Source: Cladocopium goreaui (lineage: Eukaryota > Sar > Dinophyceae > Suessiales > Symbiodiniaceae). Taken from it: a stretch of DNA of 64,000 bases. A program made the position numbers and the translations under genes. A model generated the notes under the pieces. It saw nothing but the letters and a program-made list of their open reading frames with translations, was not told where the DNA came from and searched no databases. The stretch is from positions 848,501 through 912,500 of the forward strand of contig CAMXCT020002001.1 in the NCBI GenBank assembly GCA_947184155.2, written 5' to 3'. Shown piece by piece: positions 1 to 9,117 of the stretch. Position 1 is the first letter of the stretch, and every line of letters begins with the position of its first letter.

Positions 1-369
1 TCTTGTTTTTCTTTTCTCCTCATGAATACTAGTTCGATGAATTGCTATCCCTATGTTCGTTCGCCAACAGTAGAAATTGCAGCAATCTCCCATCCCCATG
101 GCATATCATGGCACCCTGTGGATCAGGTCGTGGCAGGTCATAGCGATTTCACAAACAGGTGGCACCATCCACATGATCATTCAATATGAACTATCGTGGT
201 GATACTATGAATCTATGCATACCAAAAGGGAATGAGATTTCATAATAAATTATATCCATATTATAAATTATATATACCATAGTTCATATCCATTGTGAAA
301 TACCATAATCATCCATAATCCGTTGTGGATATCCGATATCGGGACGTTGGTATCAGGATATGTCCATCT

Positions 370-480
370 TTATCCATTATGAAATAGCCTCAACAAAATG
401 ATTTGGAAACCAGCACCAGCCATCTGGATAAGGCCATCAAGTAAGGCTATCGCCCCACTGATCCGAATGAAGTATACCCT
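370..480 (-). CDS. Exon, C-terminal (gene I last)
   Basis: 111 nt, 36 codons plus TAA. Reads RVYFIRISGAIALLDGL then a hydrophobic tail ending RLFHNG. The acceptor CCAG lies inside the inverted end of the family A copy 475-594, so the exon's first codons (AGG GTA) are element sequence. Phase 0 start matches the phase 0 end of exon 596-758. Confidence 0.65.
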   Translation of the reverse strand, partial: RVYFIRISGAIALLDGLIQMAGAGFQIILLRLFHNG

Positions 481-594
481 CTGGTGATTTAACAGTTTGC
501 TATGGAAATGGCCCATTTGTAGATGATAAAAATGATGATAAAAACCTATCAGGAATGGTGATTTTCCAAGGCTATGTTAAATCATCAGAGAGTA
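475..594. mobile_element. Family A element acting as an intron
   Basis: Ends TACCCTCTGG (left) and a mutated CAGAGAGTA (right). It coincides almost exactly with intron 481-595 between two protein-like exons; donor GTACTC spans the TA at the element edge, and acceptor CCAG is in the other inverted end. Confidence 0.7.
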
Positions 595-595
595 C

Positions 596-758
596 AATTA
601 TGGAACCCGGCAACTTGTTGTGAGATGTTTCACTCTTTAGATATTCAGCATCATCTATGGTGGGGTCGGGGCTTGGCCACCAGTTCGCAACAGAATCCAG
701 CGAGATCGATATGGGAATGTCCCTCTCAACCAACATGCGTCCAGGAGGGATGCATGCT
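596..758 (-). CDS. Exon (gene I)
   Basis: 163 nt. Reads RDIPISISLDSVANWW followed by PDPTIDDAEYLKSETS and a terminal GSII. Acceptor TTTTAG (or CCAG of the flanking element), donor GTACTC at the edge of a family A copy. No recognised domain. Confidence 0.65.
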
Positions 759-822
759 CTAAAATACCATCTGGAAAATCATATGGCAATACCATCTGGA
801 AAATCATCTGGAAAATCTAAAA

Positions 823-910
823 TACCATCTGGTTTATTTCACATAGCTATGGAAAATCATCATTTTAGATAGCTATATGACTATATGCAATGCGAAACAA
901 CCAGAGGGTA
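823..910. mobile_element. Family A element, degenerate
   Basis: Left end TACCATCTGG, right end CCAGAGGGTA; extra left-end fragments (accatctggaaaatc) repeat at about 765 and 791. Lies in the intron between exons 915-1001 and 596-758. Confidence 0.6.
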
Positions 911-914
911 ATCC

Positions 915-1001
915 CGTCGTTGCAAGTCAGACGAACCCGGGTTGATCAATGTCTGCCCCGCCCAAAAATGGGCCGGGTCAACACCAAGAAATGACCATTT
1001 T
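915..1001 (-). CDS. Exon (gene I), 3' edge uncertain
   Basis: Acceptor AATGCAG; reads KWSFLGVDPAHFWAGQTLI then NPGSSDL. Its first base completes the codon left by exon 1425-1503. The donor next to the family A copy was not resolved: a GC donor (TT|GCAACG) would keep frame. Confidence 0.55.
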
Positions 1002-1085
1002 CTGCATTGGTACAAAGTGATGCCAATAAGATGTTATAAGTTGGTTTACTAACCCGTGTAACTATGTTTGTGATCACCATAACCA

Positions 1086-1201
1086 CTGGTTGGTGGTGCA
1101 ATTTCACCATCTTGGAAAATGATGGAGTTCGTCAATGGGGTTGGGATGACATCCCATATATGAAATGGAAAATAATCCAAATGTTTGAAACCACCAACCA
1201 G
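1086..1201. mobile_element. Family B element
   Basis: CTGGTTGGTGG to CCACCAACCAG inverted ends, with the family hallmark words ATGGAGTTCGTCA and TGACATCCCATATATG inside. Confidence 0.75.
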
Positions 1202-1424
1202 ACCATGTCTTGCTGCTTGTGAAGCAACTTAGCTGTGGGGCACCATTCAAGCTGATTTTTAGTACCTTTGATAATCAAATCTGGCTAGGGACATCCCCCC
1301 ACAGGAGGCTTATAGCTGGCATCATCGAACTATGTAGATGGCTTATTTTCCAGAAAGCTACGATGACACCGGAGGGTATAGGTAAATTTACATAAATCCC
1401 ATGAAACCCCACGTTAAACCCCAC

Positions 1425-1503
1425 ATGTCACTGGGGAGCCCGGCCAAGAACTCTTGCTTCTTCAGCCGTGAAAGGGCAGATGCCAACTTCGCATCGCCAG
1501 GGT
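1425..1503 (-). CDS. Exon (gene I)
   Basis: 79 nt between CCGAG acceptor and donor GTGGGG. Reads PGDAKLASALSRLKKQEFLA, an alpha-helical, charged segment, then GLPSD. Phases fit both neighbours (G|AC with exon 2073-2172, AT|A with exon 915-1001). Confidence 0.65.
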
Positions 1504-1845
1504 CTCGGCACGCCCCAAAATGGGTCTAAATAGGGGAAGCATCACAGAAAAATGATGGTTTAACTCGGTTTAACTAGCAATGATGGTGGTGTGAGCAGTG
1601 ATTTTACAAGCAAATACGATGGTTTTGCCAACAAAACTCTGGACTTAATCTATGAAATTGATTTAGGGTATAATGAACTGATTGATTAATCGATAAATCA
1701 TGACTGGTTGTCACGTTATCAATTATTGTCTTGGCGAAAAACTATGTTAGTTTGACTCACATTTTGCAGCTGTCGAGCTTGTGTTGTACAAAAGGACCGA
1801 ATTGCCACTGAGCAAGAGACCAAGAGGCCAAACCCCGGAATAAGA

Positions 1846-1893
1846 CAATTAACATCAATTAACATCAATTAACATCAATTAACATCAATTAAC
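1846..1893. repeat. 10-bp tandem repeat
   Basis: AACATCAATT repeated four times plus partial copies. The surrounding 1510-2070 holds nothing else I can name. Confidence 0.85.
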
Positions 1894-2072
1894 CTAATAA
1901 CTTCAATATTGATCAACGTTGTGTCCTCTCAATATGAATGAATCTCTTTGACAGTGGATGATGGCCAGCGGCCAGCGAAATCCTGCCCCGTTTTTCAGTG
2001 GTGGGTTTCCACCATCCAAGGTGGTGCAGGAGGGGCCCCAATACCACTGGGTGGAGGGCAGCTGGTTCTTAC

Positions 2073-2172
2073 CAGCCATCTTTCGTCTTGCGGAAATCTT
2101 TGATACTTTGATAGTCGGATAAGACACGACAGTGGAAATACCACAGCTGTAGGCCGCATCCAGGTCTTCAGG
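2073..2172 (-). CDS. Exon (gene I)
   Basis: 100 nt. Acceptor AACAACAG, consensus donor G|GTAAGA. Reads PEDLDAAYSCGISTVVSY then PTIKVSKISARRKMA, a basic stretch. Phase 0 in, phase 1 out, matching both neighbours. Confidence 0.7.
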
Positions 2173-2404
2173 CTGTTGTTTCTGATTTTATACCATTGAT
2201 TTTGGGCAAAATATTTCTGGTTTATGGCGTATGATGCTTGTCTCCGTTCTGATAATCACTCATCAATCACTCATGTAAGTTGATTAACTATATCAATTGT
2301 TGCGCTGATTCTACACTACAACTACAATAAAGCTCTTAAGATTAAGATCATGAAAAAATCATAATTGTACCAATGATATATTCCCCCAGAAATATCGATA
2401 GTAA

Positions 2405-2516
2405 CTGGTTGGTGGTTTCAACCTCTCTGAAAAATGATGGAGTTCGTCAGTTGGGATGATGACATTCCAAATATATGGAAAGTCATAAAATTCCATGGTT
2501 CCAAACCACCAACCAG
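2405..2516. mobile_element. Family B element
   Basis: Complete: CTGGTTGGTGGTTTCAACC left end, CCAAACCACCAACCAG right end, interior CTCTGAAAAATGATGGAG. Confidence 0.8.
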
Positions 2517-2586
2517 ATTATGGTAACTCAATAATTTCATCTCGATAAACCCAACAGTTAAGCCACAATCCATTGGATAAACCAAC

Positions 2587-2640
2587 CACTGGGCCGCCAG
2601 GACTGGCTGCCACTTTTGCTTCCGCCTCTTTCACTGCCGC
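2587..2640 (-). CDS. Exon (gene I)
   Basis: 54 nt, exactly 18 codons: AAVKEAEAKVAASPGGPV. Strong acceptor (pyrimidine tract TGCTGTTTTTTAG) and donor GTTGGT. Alanine- and charge-rich helix. Confidence 0.65.
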
Positions 2641-2886
2641 CTAAAAAACAGCAAGCCGTGAAGCTGATCTTTGGCACATGGATTATGAAGTCTTTGTCTG
2701 TTTGATGAGAATATAATATATATATATATATATAACTATATTGTACTTATGTATAATTATTTATCATTATAAATATATATATATAATTCTAACATGTATG
2801 TATATTACTAGACTATGAAGAGAGAGAGAGAGAGAGATGGATGTGAACCCATTGAGCAAGTTACCATCAAAAATCCTCTTTTTCAC

Positions 2887-2963
2887 AGGGTCAGACATGG
2901 CTCTGCGTATTGTCTTCATAGGAAACCTCGACCCAGGATTGATAATAAGAACAGGAAAAGAAC
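2887..2963 (-). CDS. Exon (gene I), 5' edge has two options
   Basis: Reads FPVLIINPGSRFPMK and TIRRAMSDP, donor GTGAAA at 2886. Acceptor may be CCCCAG (exon starts 2963) or GTCGAG (starts 2926); the second keeps frame with exon 3852-3906. A GTAACT donor at 2864 is an alternative end. Confidence 0.5.
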
Positions 2964-3288
2964 CTGGGGCCAATAAGAAACCACATATAATTTAGCAATA
3001 TATACCCCATAGCAATACCCCACCTGTATTGTCTTGTACCTTCAAACCAACTAATCCCTTCTTCCTATTACTAAAGCTCCCCCAATTTAAAAAAAATAGG
3101 ATTGGTGTGGCACTTCCGTTTTTTTTTTGGTTGGGCACAAATGGATTCTTAATTGTGGTAATTGAGAATCAATAGGAGAACAGGATCGTGAAACAATGGG
3201 TTCAACCCCCTACTAATAAAAATAGATTGCCACCTGGAGGTTTTTTATTAGGGTCCCATCTCACAAGTTGTTTATTAAAATTTATTAT

Positions 3289-3560
3289 TAAGATGTTCAT
3301 TGGAATACTAGGGGAAAGCTTCGAAATCCAGCTTTTGGCAATATTTTATATATATTTTAATAAGGGATTTAATCAAATTTGAAATCGAGTTGTTTTTTAT
3401 TTTTATTGTTAAGGTTTTCATTGGAATATTAGGGGAAAGCTTCGAAATCCAGTTTTTGGCAATATTTTATATAGATTTTAATAAGGGATTTAATCAAATT
3501 TGAAATCGAGCTTTTATTTTTAGTATTAAGGTTTTCACTGTAATATTAGGGGCACCCTAA
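3289..3560. repeat. Tandem duplication, unit ~119 bp, 2.2 copies
   Basis: The block starting TTCATTGGAATACTAGGGG recurs at about 3410 and, truncated, at about 3527, each followed by AAGGGATTTAATCAAATTTG. Noncoding. Confidence 0.8.
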
Positions 3561-3851
3561 TACAAAAAAAAACGCAATAATAAAGATAGATCACCGTGTT
3601 TACCATTTGGGAGGGTGTTTTAGAAATAGGGAGAGAGGATTATTCCATAAACCCCGCCAGTGAAATGTTCGTTGGTTAACCGGGCCTCCAAAAAAAAACT
3701 AGTTCGAGATATTCCGTTTATCCTCCCATCATCTCCCATCTAGCTAGTTCGAGATATCGTAAATCCATGTAAATCCAAGCAAGTTGAGCCTTGAAGTTAT
3801 GAAGCAACTTGCACATCTGGAGCTAAGCAGTTCCCCCGCTCCAATGGTCAC

Positions 3852-3906
3852 ACCATCTCCAGAGATCGCCGGCAAACCTCGTACTGATCTCTTGGCTTCG
3901 CCCGTG
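3852..3906 (-). CDS. Exon (gene I)
   Basis: Acceptor TTGGTTCAG. Reads RAKPRDQYEVCRRSLEM(V). Donor either GTGTGA or, two bases on, GTGACC; the latter fits the next exon's phase. Confidence 0.6.
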
Positions 3907-4162
3907 CTGAACCAAAGAACATCACCTCAACTGCAGAAATAGGTGATTTCACCTGCAAACATGGAGATTTCGCTAGCGAAAATGGAGATTTTAACGAATA
4001 GGACGTTGAATGGATGAAAGCCCAAGGGAAAAAAAAAATGGTTTGCTTCCACGTGTCCTTTAAATGAACTCATGGAATGATGATTTCAGCAACGTTAAAT
4101 GGAGATTTCACAAAAGCGGAACGGGATATGACCTACTTCCGTACCAAACATGTGGCTCTCAC

Positions 4163-4291
4163 AACGAACCTTTTCGAAAGAAGGCTCCGGGCCCATTACG
4201 AAAACACTGGGCCCAGCCGACGATATTGTCCACTCCTTCGGTGCGTAGACGATCCTAGCCAGCATGCCAGGGGAGAGTTCAGGCGAAGGCC
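4163..4291 (-). CDS. Exon (gene I)
   Basis: 129 nt. Acceptor GCTTGAG, donor GTGAGA. Reads PSPELSPGMLARIVYAPKEW, then TISSAGPSVFVMGPEPSF and EKVR. The plus-strand ORFs over this block are shadows. Confidence 0.65.
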
Positions 4292-4452
4292 CTCAAGCAA
4301 ATGATTGATTGTGCCGATGTAACGTAACTTGATATAAACAGGAAAACACAATAACTATGATAGAATATAAATATATTAATAATATCTAATAATATAATGA
4401 TAATGGTTTTTATATGGGAATGCAAGAGTGTCATATACTCTGGCACGCTTGC

Positions 4453-4519
4453 CAGTCTTGAGCGTCTGTGTTCTTTCCCATGCACTGAATTGGTGCTCGG
4501 CATGGACTGAAACCTCTGG
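4453..4519 (-). CDS. Exon (gene I) with GC donor
   Basis: 67 nt. Acceptor TATCTCACAG; reads PEVSVHAEHQFSAWERTQTL(KT). The only donor keeping frame with exon 4163-4291 is G|GCAAGC, a GC-AG site of the type known in dinoflagellates. Confidence 0.6.
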
Positions 4520-4570
4520 CTGTGAGATAACCAACCAGCCAGCCAGGGTGTTTCTGGTAAAAGAGCTTAC

Positions 4571-4631
4571 CCCGTTCTCTCCTAGATACCAAACGTCTTG
4601 CAGCTTCAAGATGTTTCTAGTCCTTTTCATT
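4571..4631 (-). CDS. Exon (gene I), possible start exon
   Basis: 61 nt. Acceptor CTTTCAG, donor GTAAGC. Reads MKRTRNILKLQDVWYLGENG. The ATG is the second base triplet after the acceptor, so it could be a start codon or simply internal. Confidence 0.6.
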
Positions 4632-4860
4632 CTGAAAGCTCAAGACTCTCATCCGTAATGTTAGAAACCAGTAAATTGTAAAGATTTTGTTGGAATTCTC
4701 GGATATATATATATATATATTTACCAAATGTGTAACCAACCATATATTCTCATATTTCTCAAAGACTATGTGAGTTATATATATATACACTTTGATAAAT
4801 ACACCATCTCAGAATATATCCCTGACCAAAGGTGTAACCAACCAGCCTCTAAAGCTCTAC

Positions 4861-4927
4861 CAAGTTAGTAGCCGAGGAGTTCTGAGGATGCCCTACAGTA
4901 TCAGCCCACAACACCCCATGTTTGTTT
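4861..4927 (-). CDS. Exon candidate (gene I)
   Basis: 67 nt, NKHGVLWADTVGHPQNSS then ATNL, donor GTAGAG. Its exit phase does not fit exon 4571-4631, so an exon is missing between them or the two belong to different genes. Confidence 0.4.
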
Positions 4928-5053
4928 CTGCCATTCATCCATATATATATATATATAACCATACAACTAGGGATAGTTCCACTAAAATATAAGTGGGTTA
5001 TACCAACCATTCTTGTCGCCCCAAACAAATATAGAACATGTTCAGGATGCTAC

Positions 5054-5095
5054 TTTTGCATCTTCTTGTGGGTCGACCTCAACGTGAGCTACCCT
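5054..5095 (-). CDS. Exon (gene I)
   Basis: 42 nt: RVAHVEVDPQEDAK. The acceptor CCAG and the first codons AGG GTA belong to the end of family A copy 5090-5228. Phase 0 both sides. Confidence 0.55.
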
Positions 5096-5228
5096 CTGGT
5101 TATTTAATATAGCTATGGAAAATGGTCCATCTATATGATTTATGGTTATTATGATGACTTACCTACGAAAAAATATCGAAGAATGTTGATTTTCTATAGC
5201 TAGCTATTGAATTACCGAAGGGTGCATA
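5090..5228. mobile_element. Family A element acting as an intron
   Basis: Left end TACCCTCTGG, right end degenerate (CCGAAGGGTGCAT). It fills the intron 5096-5229; donor GTATGC sits on its outer edge and acceptor CCAG in its other end. Confidence 0.65.
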
Positions 5229-5229
5229 C

Positions 5230-5344
5230 TTTCACGACAGAACTCTGCCGTCCACCAGCCTTGGGTTCTTCGAGCTCACACATGATGCGAATGAGCCGCG
5301 CCTCCAGTCCCGAAAGGCCATTTGGACCGTGCTTGGTATACCCT
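5230..5344 (-). CDS. Exon between two family A elements (gene I)
   Basis: 115 nt. Acceptor CCAG from the element at 5339-5450, donor at the element 5090-5228. Reads GYTKHGPNGLSGLEARLI, RIMCELEEPKAGGRQSS and VVK: amphipathic, lysine/glutamate rich. Confidence 0.65.
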
Positions 5345-5450
5345 CTGGTAATGTGTTACAGTTTGCTAGTGAAAATGGTCATAGAAATAGTGAATTTTCC
5401 CATGAAAAATGGTGGATCTTTCCATAGTTATGTTAAATTACCAGAGTGTA
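5339..5450. mobile_element. Family A element
   Basis: TACCCTCTGGTAATGTG left end, ATTACCAGAGTGTA right end; provides the acceptor of exon 5230-5344. Confidence 0.8.
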
Positions 5451-5467
5451 TCTCCCAAGTGGCTCAC

Positions 5468-5522
5468 GCTTGGATAGTTGACATGTTGAATACAGATGAG
5501 TACAGTATCTCCCCGAAAAAAA
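5468..5522 (-). CDS. Exon (gene I)
   Basis: 55 nt. Acceptor CTATCCAG, consensus donor GTGAGC. Reads FFGEILYSSVFNMSTIQ; the split codon GC|A joins exon 5230-5344. Confidence 0.55.
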
Positions 5523-5844
5523 CTGGATAGTTGTTGGAAAAGTGTGAATTTTCTGAAACTGAAGCAGGAATATCTCAAAATGTGCCCAGTTCATGGACAA
5601 AGAATCCCCATCAAAAGTGCCATCTTTCAAGTTAAAATCACAATGTGTCATCACAAAATCACCATGAAGAAATCATGTCCGGAAGATATTGCTGCCGTTT
5701 CAGTCTCAATTTTGGACACCTTGAAAAAAACTGGTTAGTATATGTATAATTATGTGTGTGTGTCCATTTACATCAAATGATGAAAGTGCAGTACGAAAAT
5801 ATCCATCCACAAGGTTTCCCATGGTTCGTTGTTGGCTTTTTAGC

Positions 5845-5950
5845 CAGCTTGATGTGTTTTGTCTATCCACCAGTCAATATATCCGCTGGGCTTTTTTTGG
5901 GCCTCAGTCGAGTTCAGGAAGTCATTGTTCTTGTAGGCCTCGAAGCGGTG
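5845..5950 (-). CDS. Exon (gene I)
   Basis: Acceptor TTGGGCAG; reads HRFEAYKNNDFLNSTEAQ, KKPSGYIDWWIDKTHQA. Donor either GC (5843-5844) or the earlier GTGGAT (exon end 5871). Confidence 0.6.
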
Positions 5951-5994
5951 CTGCCCAATTTTAGATATCCATCGCAAGGTGAAACCAAATAAAT

Positions 5995-6120
5995 ATGGAG
6001 GTTTCCTGAAAATGGAGGAGGTACACAAAATGGATGTGTTTTTTTTTCAGGGAAAATCCCATTAACATATATGTAATATATGGATGATTTGGGGGTAGCC
6101 CCATTTTAGGACACCTCCAT
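5995..6120. mobile_element. Family D palindromic element
   Basis: ATGGAGGTTTCCTGAAAATGG pairs with CCATTTTAGGACACCTCCAT; interior not conserved with other copies. Confidence 0.6.
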
Positions 6121-6440
6121 ATTTTCCACGTTTCTGAAGTCATGGATACCCAGTCGTCACCATAGGTTGTTAAGCTATACTAAGTCATCTGACGTAGCCG
6201 GGGGTAGCCGCGGTAGCCCTATCTTAGGAAAGCTCCATATAAGTTGTACTAAACTATCCATCCAAGGTAACCCCGATTGTTAAATCATGGGACTCCGTTT
6301 GTTGGTCTTAACCTTTGGGGCAACCGTTATCCAACGCGAGTGGCTATTTAAAAAAATGAACACAAAACATATACATGGTAGAAATCCCATTGGAAAAGCC
6401 AACGAGAACATGAGAAAAGTGTAAAGTTGTTGTTGGGTAC

Positions 6441-6552
6441 ATGTTTTTTTCTGTGTTGCATATCCATCTATGCTTGTCCCATCCAGTCTGGCTCAGCAAA
6501 GCCACTGTTTTTGTTGGTTGAACCACCTCAAGCAGCTGGTACACGCTGCTTT
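6441..6552 (-). CDS. Exon (gene I)
   Basis: Acceptor ATACTTAG, donor GTACCC. Reads SSVYQLLEVVQPTKTVALL then SQTGWDKHRWICNTEKN. A second acceptor (AAGCAG, start 6545) breaks phase. Confidence 0.6.
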
Positions 6553-6725
6553 CTAAGTATGTTGGTTGGTTTATGTTAAAATCATTTAAAATCCATCTAT
6601 ATATATGTCACCATCTATATAACATTATATAACATTATATAACCATCTTCTGTATATTTTTAAGCCTCTAACCGGAGTTATTTCATCATCATTTTACCCA
6701 CCTTAGTTCCCCTAGTGATTTACAC

Positions 6726-6795
6726 CTGGCCGATGAACAGGGGCACCACCTACTGATGATCCAACTGATCTCCCATCAAAATGCCCAGCAAAATA
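6726..6795 (-). CDS. Exon (gene I)
   Basis: 70 nt. Acceptor GGATAG, donor G|GTGTAA. Reads YFAGHFDGRSVGSSVGG then APVHRP; glycine-rich. Phase matches both sides. Confidence 0.6.
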
Positions 6796-6949
6796 CTATC
6801 CTACATCTTAAAATACCAATCACTAACCTGATTTATTTTAAGATGTAAGCTTACAATCATGTTAAGTGATTTAACTGTGATCTAAATGATTTAACCAAAA
6901 TACCAATCATTAACCAATTAAAATACCATCATGTTCCAAGTTAAATCAC

Positions 6950-7038
6950 AGCTGTCATCCCAGTCATACCCCATTTTTCAGTGGTGAAATCATCAAAGCT
7001 CAGCTCCCGCCGTTCCCAACCTTGGGAGGCCTCGGGCC
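6950..7038 (-). CDS. Exon (gene I)
   Basis: 89 nt. Acceptor CCCTCTCCAG, donor GTGATT. Reads PEASQGWERRELSFDDF then TTEKWGMTGMTA. Confidence 0.6.
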
Positions 7039-7057
7039 CTGGAGAGGGGCATAGTGG

Positions 7058-7093
7058 TGATGATGATGATGATGATTATTATTATTATTACTA
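7058..7093. repeat. GAT/ATT trinucleotide repeat
   Basis: (GAT)n followed by (ATT)n in the intron upstream of exon 6950-7038. Confidence 0.85.
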
Positions 7094-7401
7094 TTGTTAT
7101 TTCTATCATGTGGTTGGAAACTCATATTCATATATATATATATATCATTAGTATTCATCATGCATCATAAATAGCATTTTACAATACTGTATTGTCATGT
7201 ATTGTATATCATGATTCATTATCTATGAACATGGCACAGTTAGCTCTATAATTTACCCACTATATAAAATGGTGATTTTCTATAGCTACGAGTATGTTGA
7301 ATCACCAGCGGGTAATCTATCATGCGGTTGGACAACTCAATTCATAGCTCCAACTGGCTCCCTATAAATCAAAGGGAAAATGGACACCCTTAGTTCCGAA
7401 C

Positions 7402-7597
7402 CGCGACATCTCCTAACCTTGGAATTCCGTGAAATCTGCTGCTTAAGCCATCCGCTTTGGATTGTGCATTTTTTGTGCCAAAAAGCCCCCCAGTTTTGTT
7501 GCGTAAACTGCACATCCAACCTTCGGATCACTCGCTCTGTGATGGCTAACTCGGAGACCCTCCAGTCGAACATGGCCCAAGAAAACCCCAAGCCAAA
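7402..7597 (-). CDS. Exon (gene I), longest of the series
   Basis: 196 nt, 65 codons. Acceptor AACTCAG, donor G|GTTCGG. Reads FGLGFSWAMFDWRVSELA, ITERVIRRLDVQFTQQNW, GAFWHKKCTIQSGWLKQ and a basic end. The intron upstream (7598-7647) is only 50 nt. Confidence 0.65.
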
Positions 7598-7647
7598 CTG
7601 AGTTCATTGCCACGTTTCATAAAACATCGGAGAATCACGCCCCCCAC

Positions 7648-7752
7648 ATGTTTTTGTTGTTTGAGCCCTGTTGATCTCTGTTGAACTGTTGGAACCTCCA
7701 TGGCGTCAGTCGTGTGTTCCGACATCCTCGCCTGACCAACACTGGTTACCTC
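7648..7752 (-). CDS. Exon (gene I)
   Basis: 105 nt, 35 codons, phase 0 both ends. Strong pyrimidine tract TACTCCGTCTCCAG, donor GTGGGG. Reads EVTSVGQARMSEHTTDAM then EVPTVQQRSTGLKQQKH. Confidence 0.65.
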
Positions 7753-7812
7753 CTGGAGACGGAGTAAAAGGAGGACACAGACTTTGGACCGCTCCAGTGG
7801 TGATAAACCAAG

Positions 7813-7880
7813 TACCCTCCTATTAGAATATTTCAATGGGCCATCTATACCATGGCTATGTTAGTCATAACCAGAGGGTA
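7813..7880. mobile_element. Family A element, shortened
   Basis: TACCCTCCTATTAG left end, ATAACCAGAGGGTA right end; only 68 bp. Confidence 0.65.
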
Positions 7881-7907
7881 TATCAAAATTGCCAATTTAT
7901 CATCCAT

Positions 7908-8033
7908 CTGGGTAAATTGTAATAATTCACTAACCTGAATAGTTCGGCCATTCAAGGGAATGAGTTCCCTAAAATAAACCATGATTCCAGGCTTCGGAAG
8001 AACAGGCTTCGGCCGTGATGAAATTGACCCAGA
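7908..8033. mobile_element. Family G element
   Basis: TCTGGGTAAATTG pairs with AAATTGACCCAGA; interior contains ATTCCAGGCTTCGG shared with copies at 37.9 and 54.3 kb. Confidence 0.65.
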
Positions 8034-8422
8034 TTTATAGATCAGTGACCGTCATGGAAACTGGTGATATTCCATAGCTAGGAAGTAATATGGTAAACCC
8101 AAAAATAAACCATATCAATTAACAAAGCATTTGGGGGTGATTTTACATCATCCTAGATTCTTAGATAGGAGTATTATTGATGGTACAAACCAAGATTAGG
8201 GATGGTTCTTCATTTTGGGTTTACTCCATTACCACCAAATAGTGGGTTAAATATTTCATAAATAGAATTTTACATGACGATTGTTCTTGATTACCGGAGG
8301 GTAAGCCATATCTAACTGGGATATTCCATCTGAGGATCCCAATTAATGGGATGCAATGGAGATACAGTTTGGAATTTCTTGAGATTTGATGGGATACAGC
8401 CTATGATAGTTTTAACATGGCT

Positions 8423-8516
8423 TACCCTCTGGTAATTTGTTACATAGCTATTGAAATTGGCCATAGACAGTTCGTGGATTTACCCATCAAAAATGGTGGA
8501 TCTTTACAAGAGGGTA
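8423..8516. mobile_element. Family A element
   Basis: Full left end TACCCTCTGGTAATTTG; right end reduced to AGAGGGTA. Confidence 0.7.
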
Positions 8517-8601
8517 ATATGTTTTAACCAGCAACCAAAAAGCTGGTTAGTTAGGTTTGAATATTCCAGTTCTTCTGATTCCATTGGTTTCCAAACTTCA
8601 C

Positions 8602-8670
8602 CAGCAATCTATCTGGCGGAATTATGACAGTTCTACAAGCTGAAACAAAGTGAGTTAAAGAATGAATCTC
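8602..8670 (-). CDS. Exon (gene I)
   Basis: 69 nt, 23 codons. Acceptor TTATTCCAG, donor GTGAAG. Reads EIHSLTHFVSACRTVIIP then PDRLL. Phase 0 on both sides. Confidence 0.6.
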
Positions 8671-8751
8671 CTGGAATAAAACGTCATCCGGGCAAATCAC
8701 AATATTTCAGAAACTGGAAATCATCTTTGGCTGAGTTATCATGATGATCAC

Positions 8752-8904
8752 GTTTCCAATCAAAATAAGCAACAATATGAACTTGGTGTCCTCAAACGCA
8801 AGCAATCCCCATTCGCCATCTTTCTCCACACAGAAGCCACACAGAAGTTGGCAACCGCTCGAGGTTTTTCCATGGCGCCAAAAAGAGCCAGAAGCCAGAC
8901 CCTT
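8752..8904 (-). CDS. Exon (gene I), Cys-rich then hydrophobic
   Basis: 153 nt, 51 codons. Acceptor GCCGTAG, donor GTGATC. Reads KGLASGSFWRHGKTSSG, then CQLLCGFCVEKDGEWG, LLAFEDT and a hydrophobic KFILLLILIGN. The plus-strand ORF here is a shadow. Confidence 0.6.
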
Positions 8905-8946
8905 CTACGGCGCATTAACCAACTAGTGGTATCTGTCAAGATCTTC

Positions 8947-9046
8947 CCATAGTTGACGCTTCAATCCAGACTTGTCTTCAGACGATGAAGACTCGCGGAT
9001 TGAATTCTTCAAACGGTCAAACGGCTCAACTGGCTCTATCTTCAAC
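8947..9046 (-). CDS. Exon (gene I), 3' edge uncertain
   Basis: Acceptor ATTTTTTAG. Reads LKIEPVEPFDRLKNSIR then ESSSSEDKSGLKRQLW, a polar, probably disordered segment. Only a GA donor fits the phase of exon 8752-8904, giving a 42-nt intron; the end is provisional. Confidence 0.5.
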
Positions 9047-9117
9047 CTAAAAAATTCTCATGTGGATACGTGTGGCTTTTAAAATCTCAAAAAAATCTCT
9101 AATTCCCAGTTGAACTT

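Noticed and set aside
23-196. 57-codon plus-strand ORF at the window start
   Set aside because: Open and fairly protein-like (SPTVEIAAISHPHGISWH) but on the opposite strand with no clear splice or start context and cut by the window edge.
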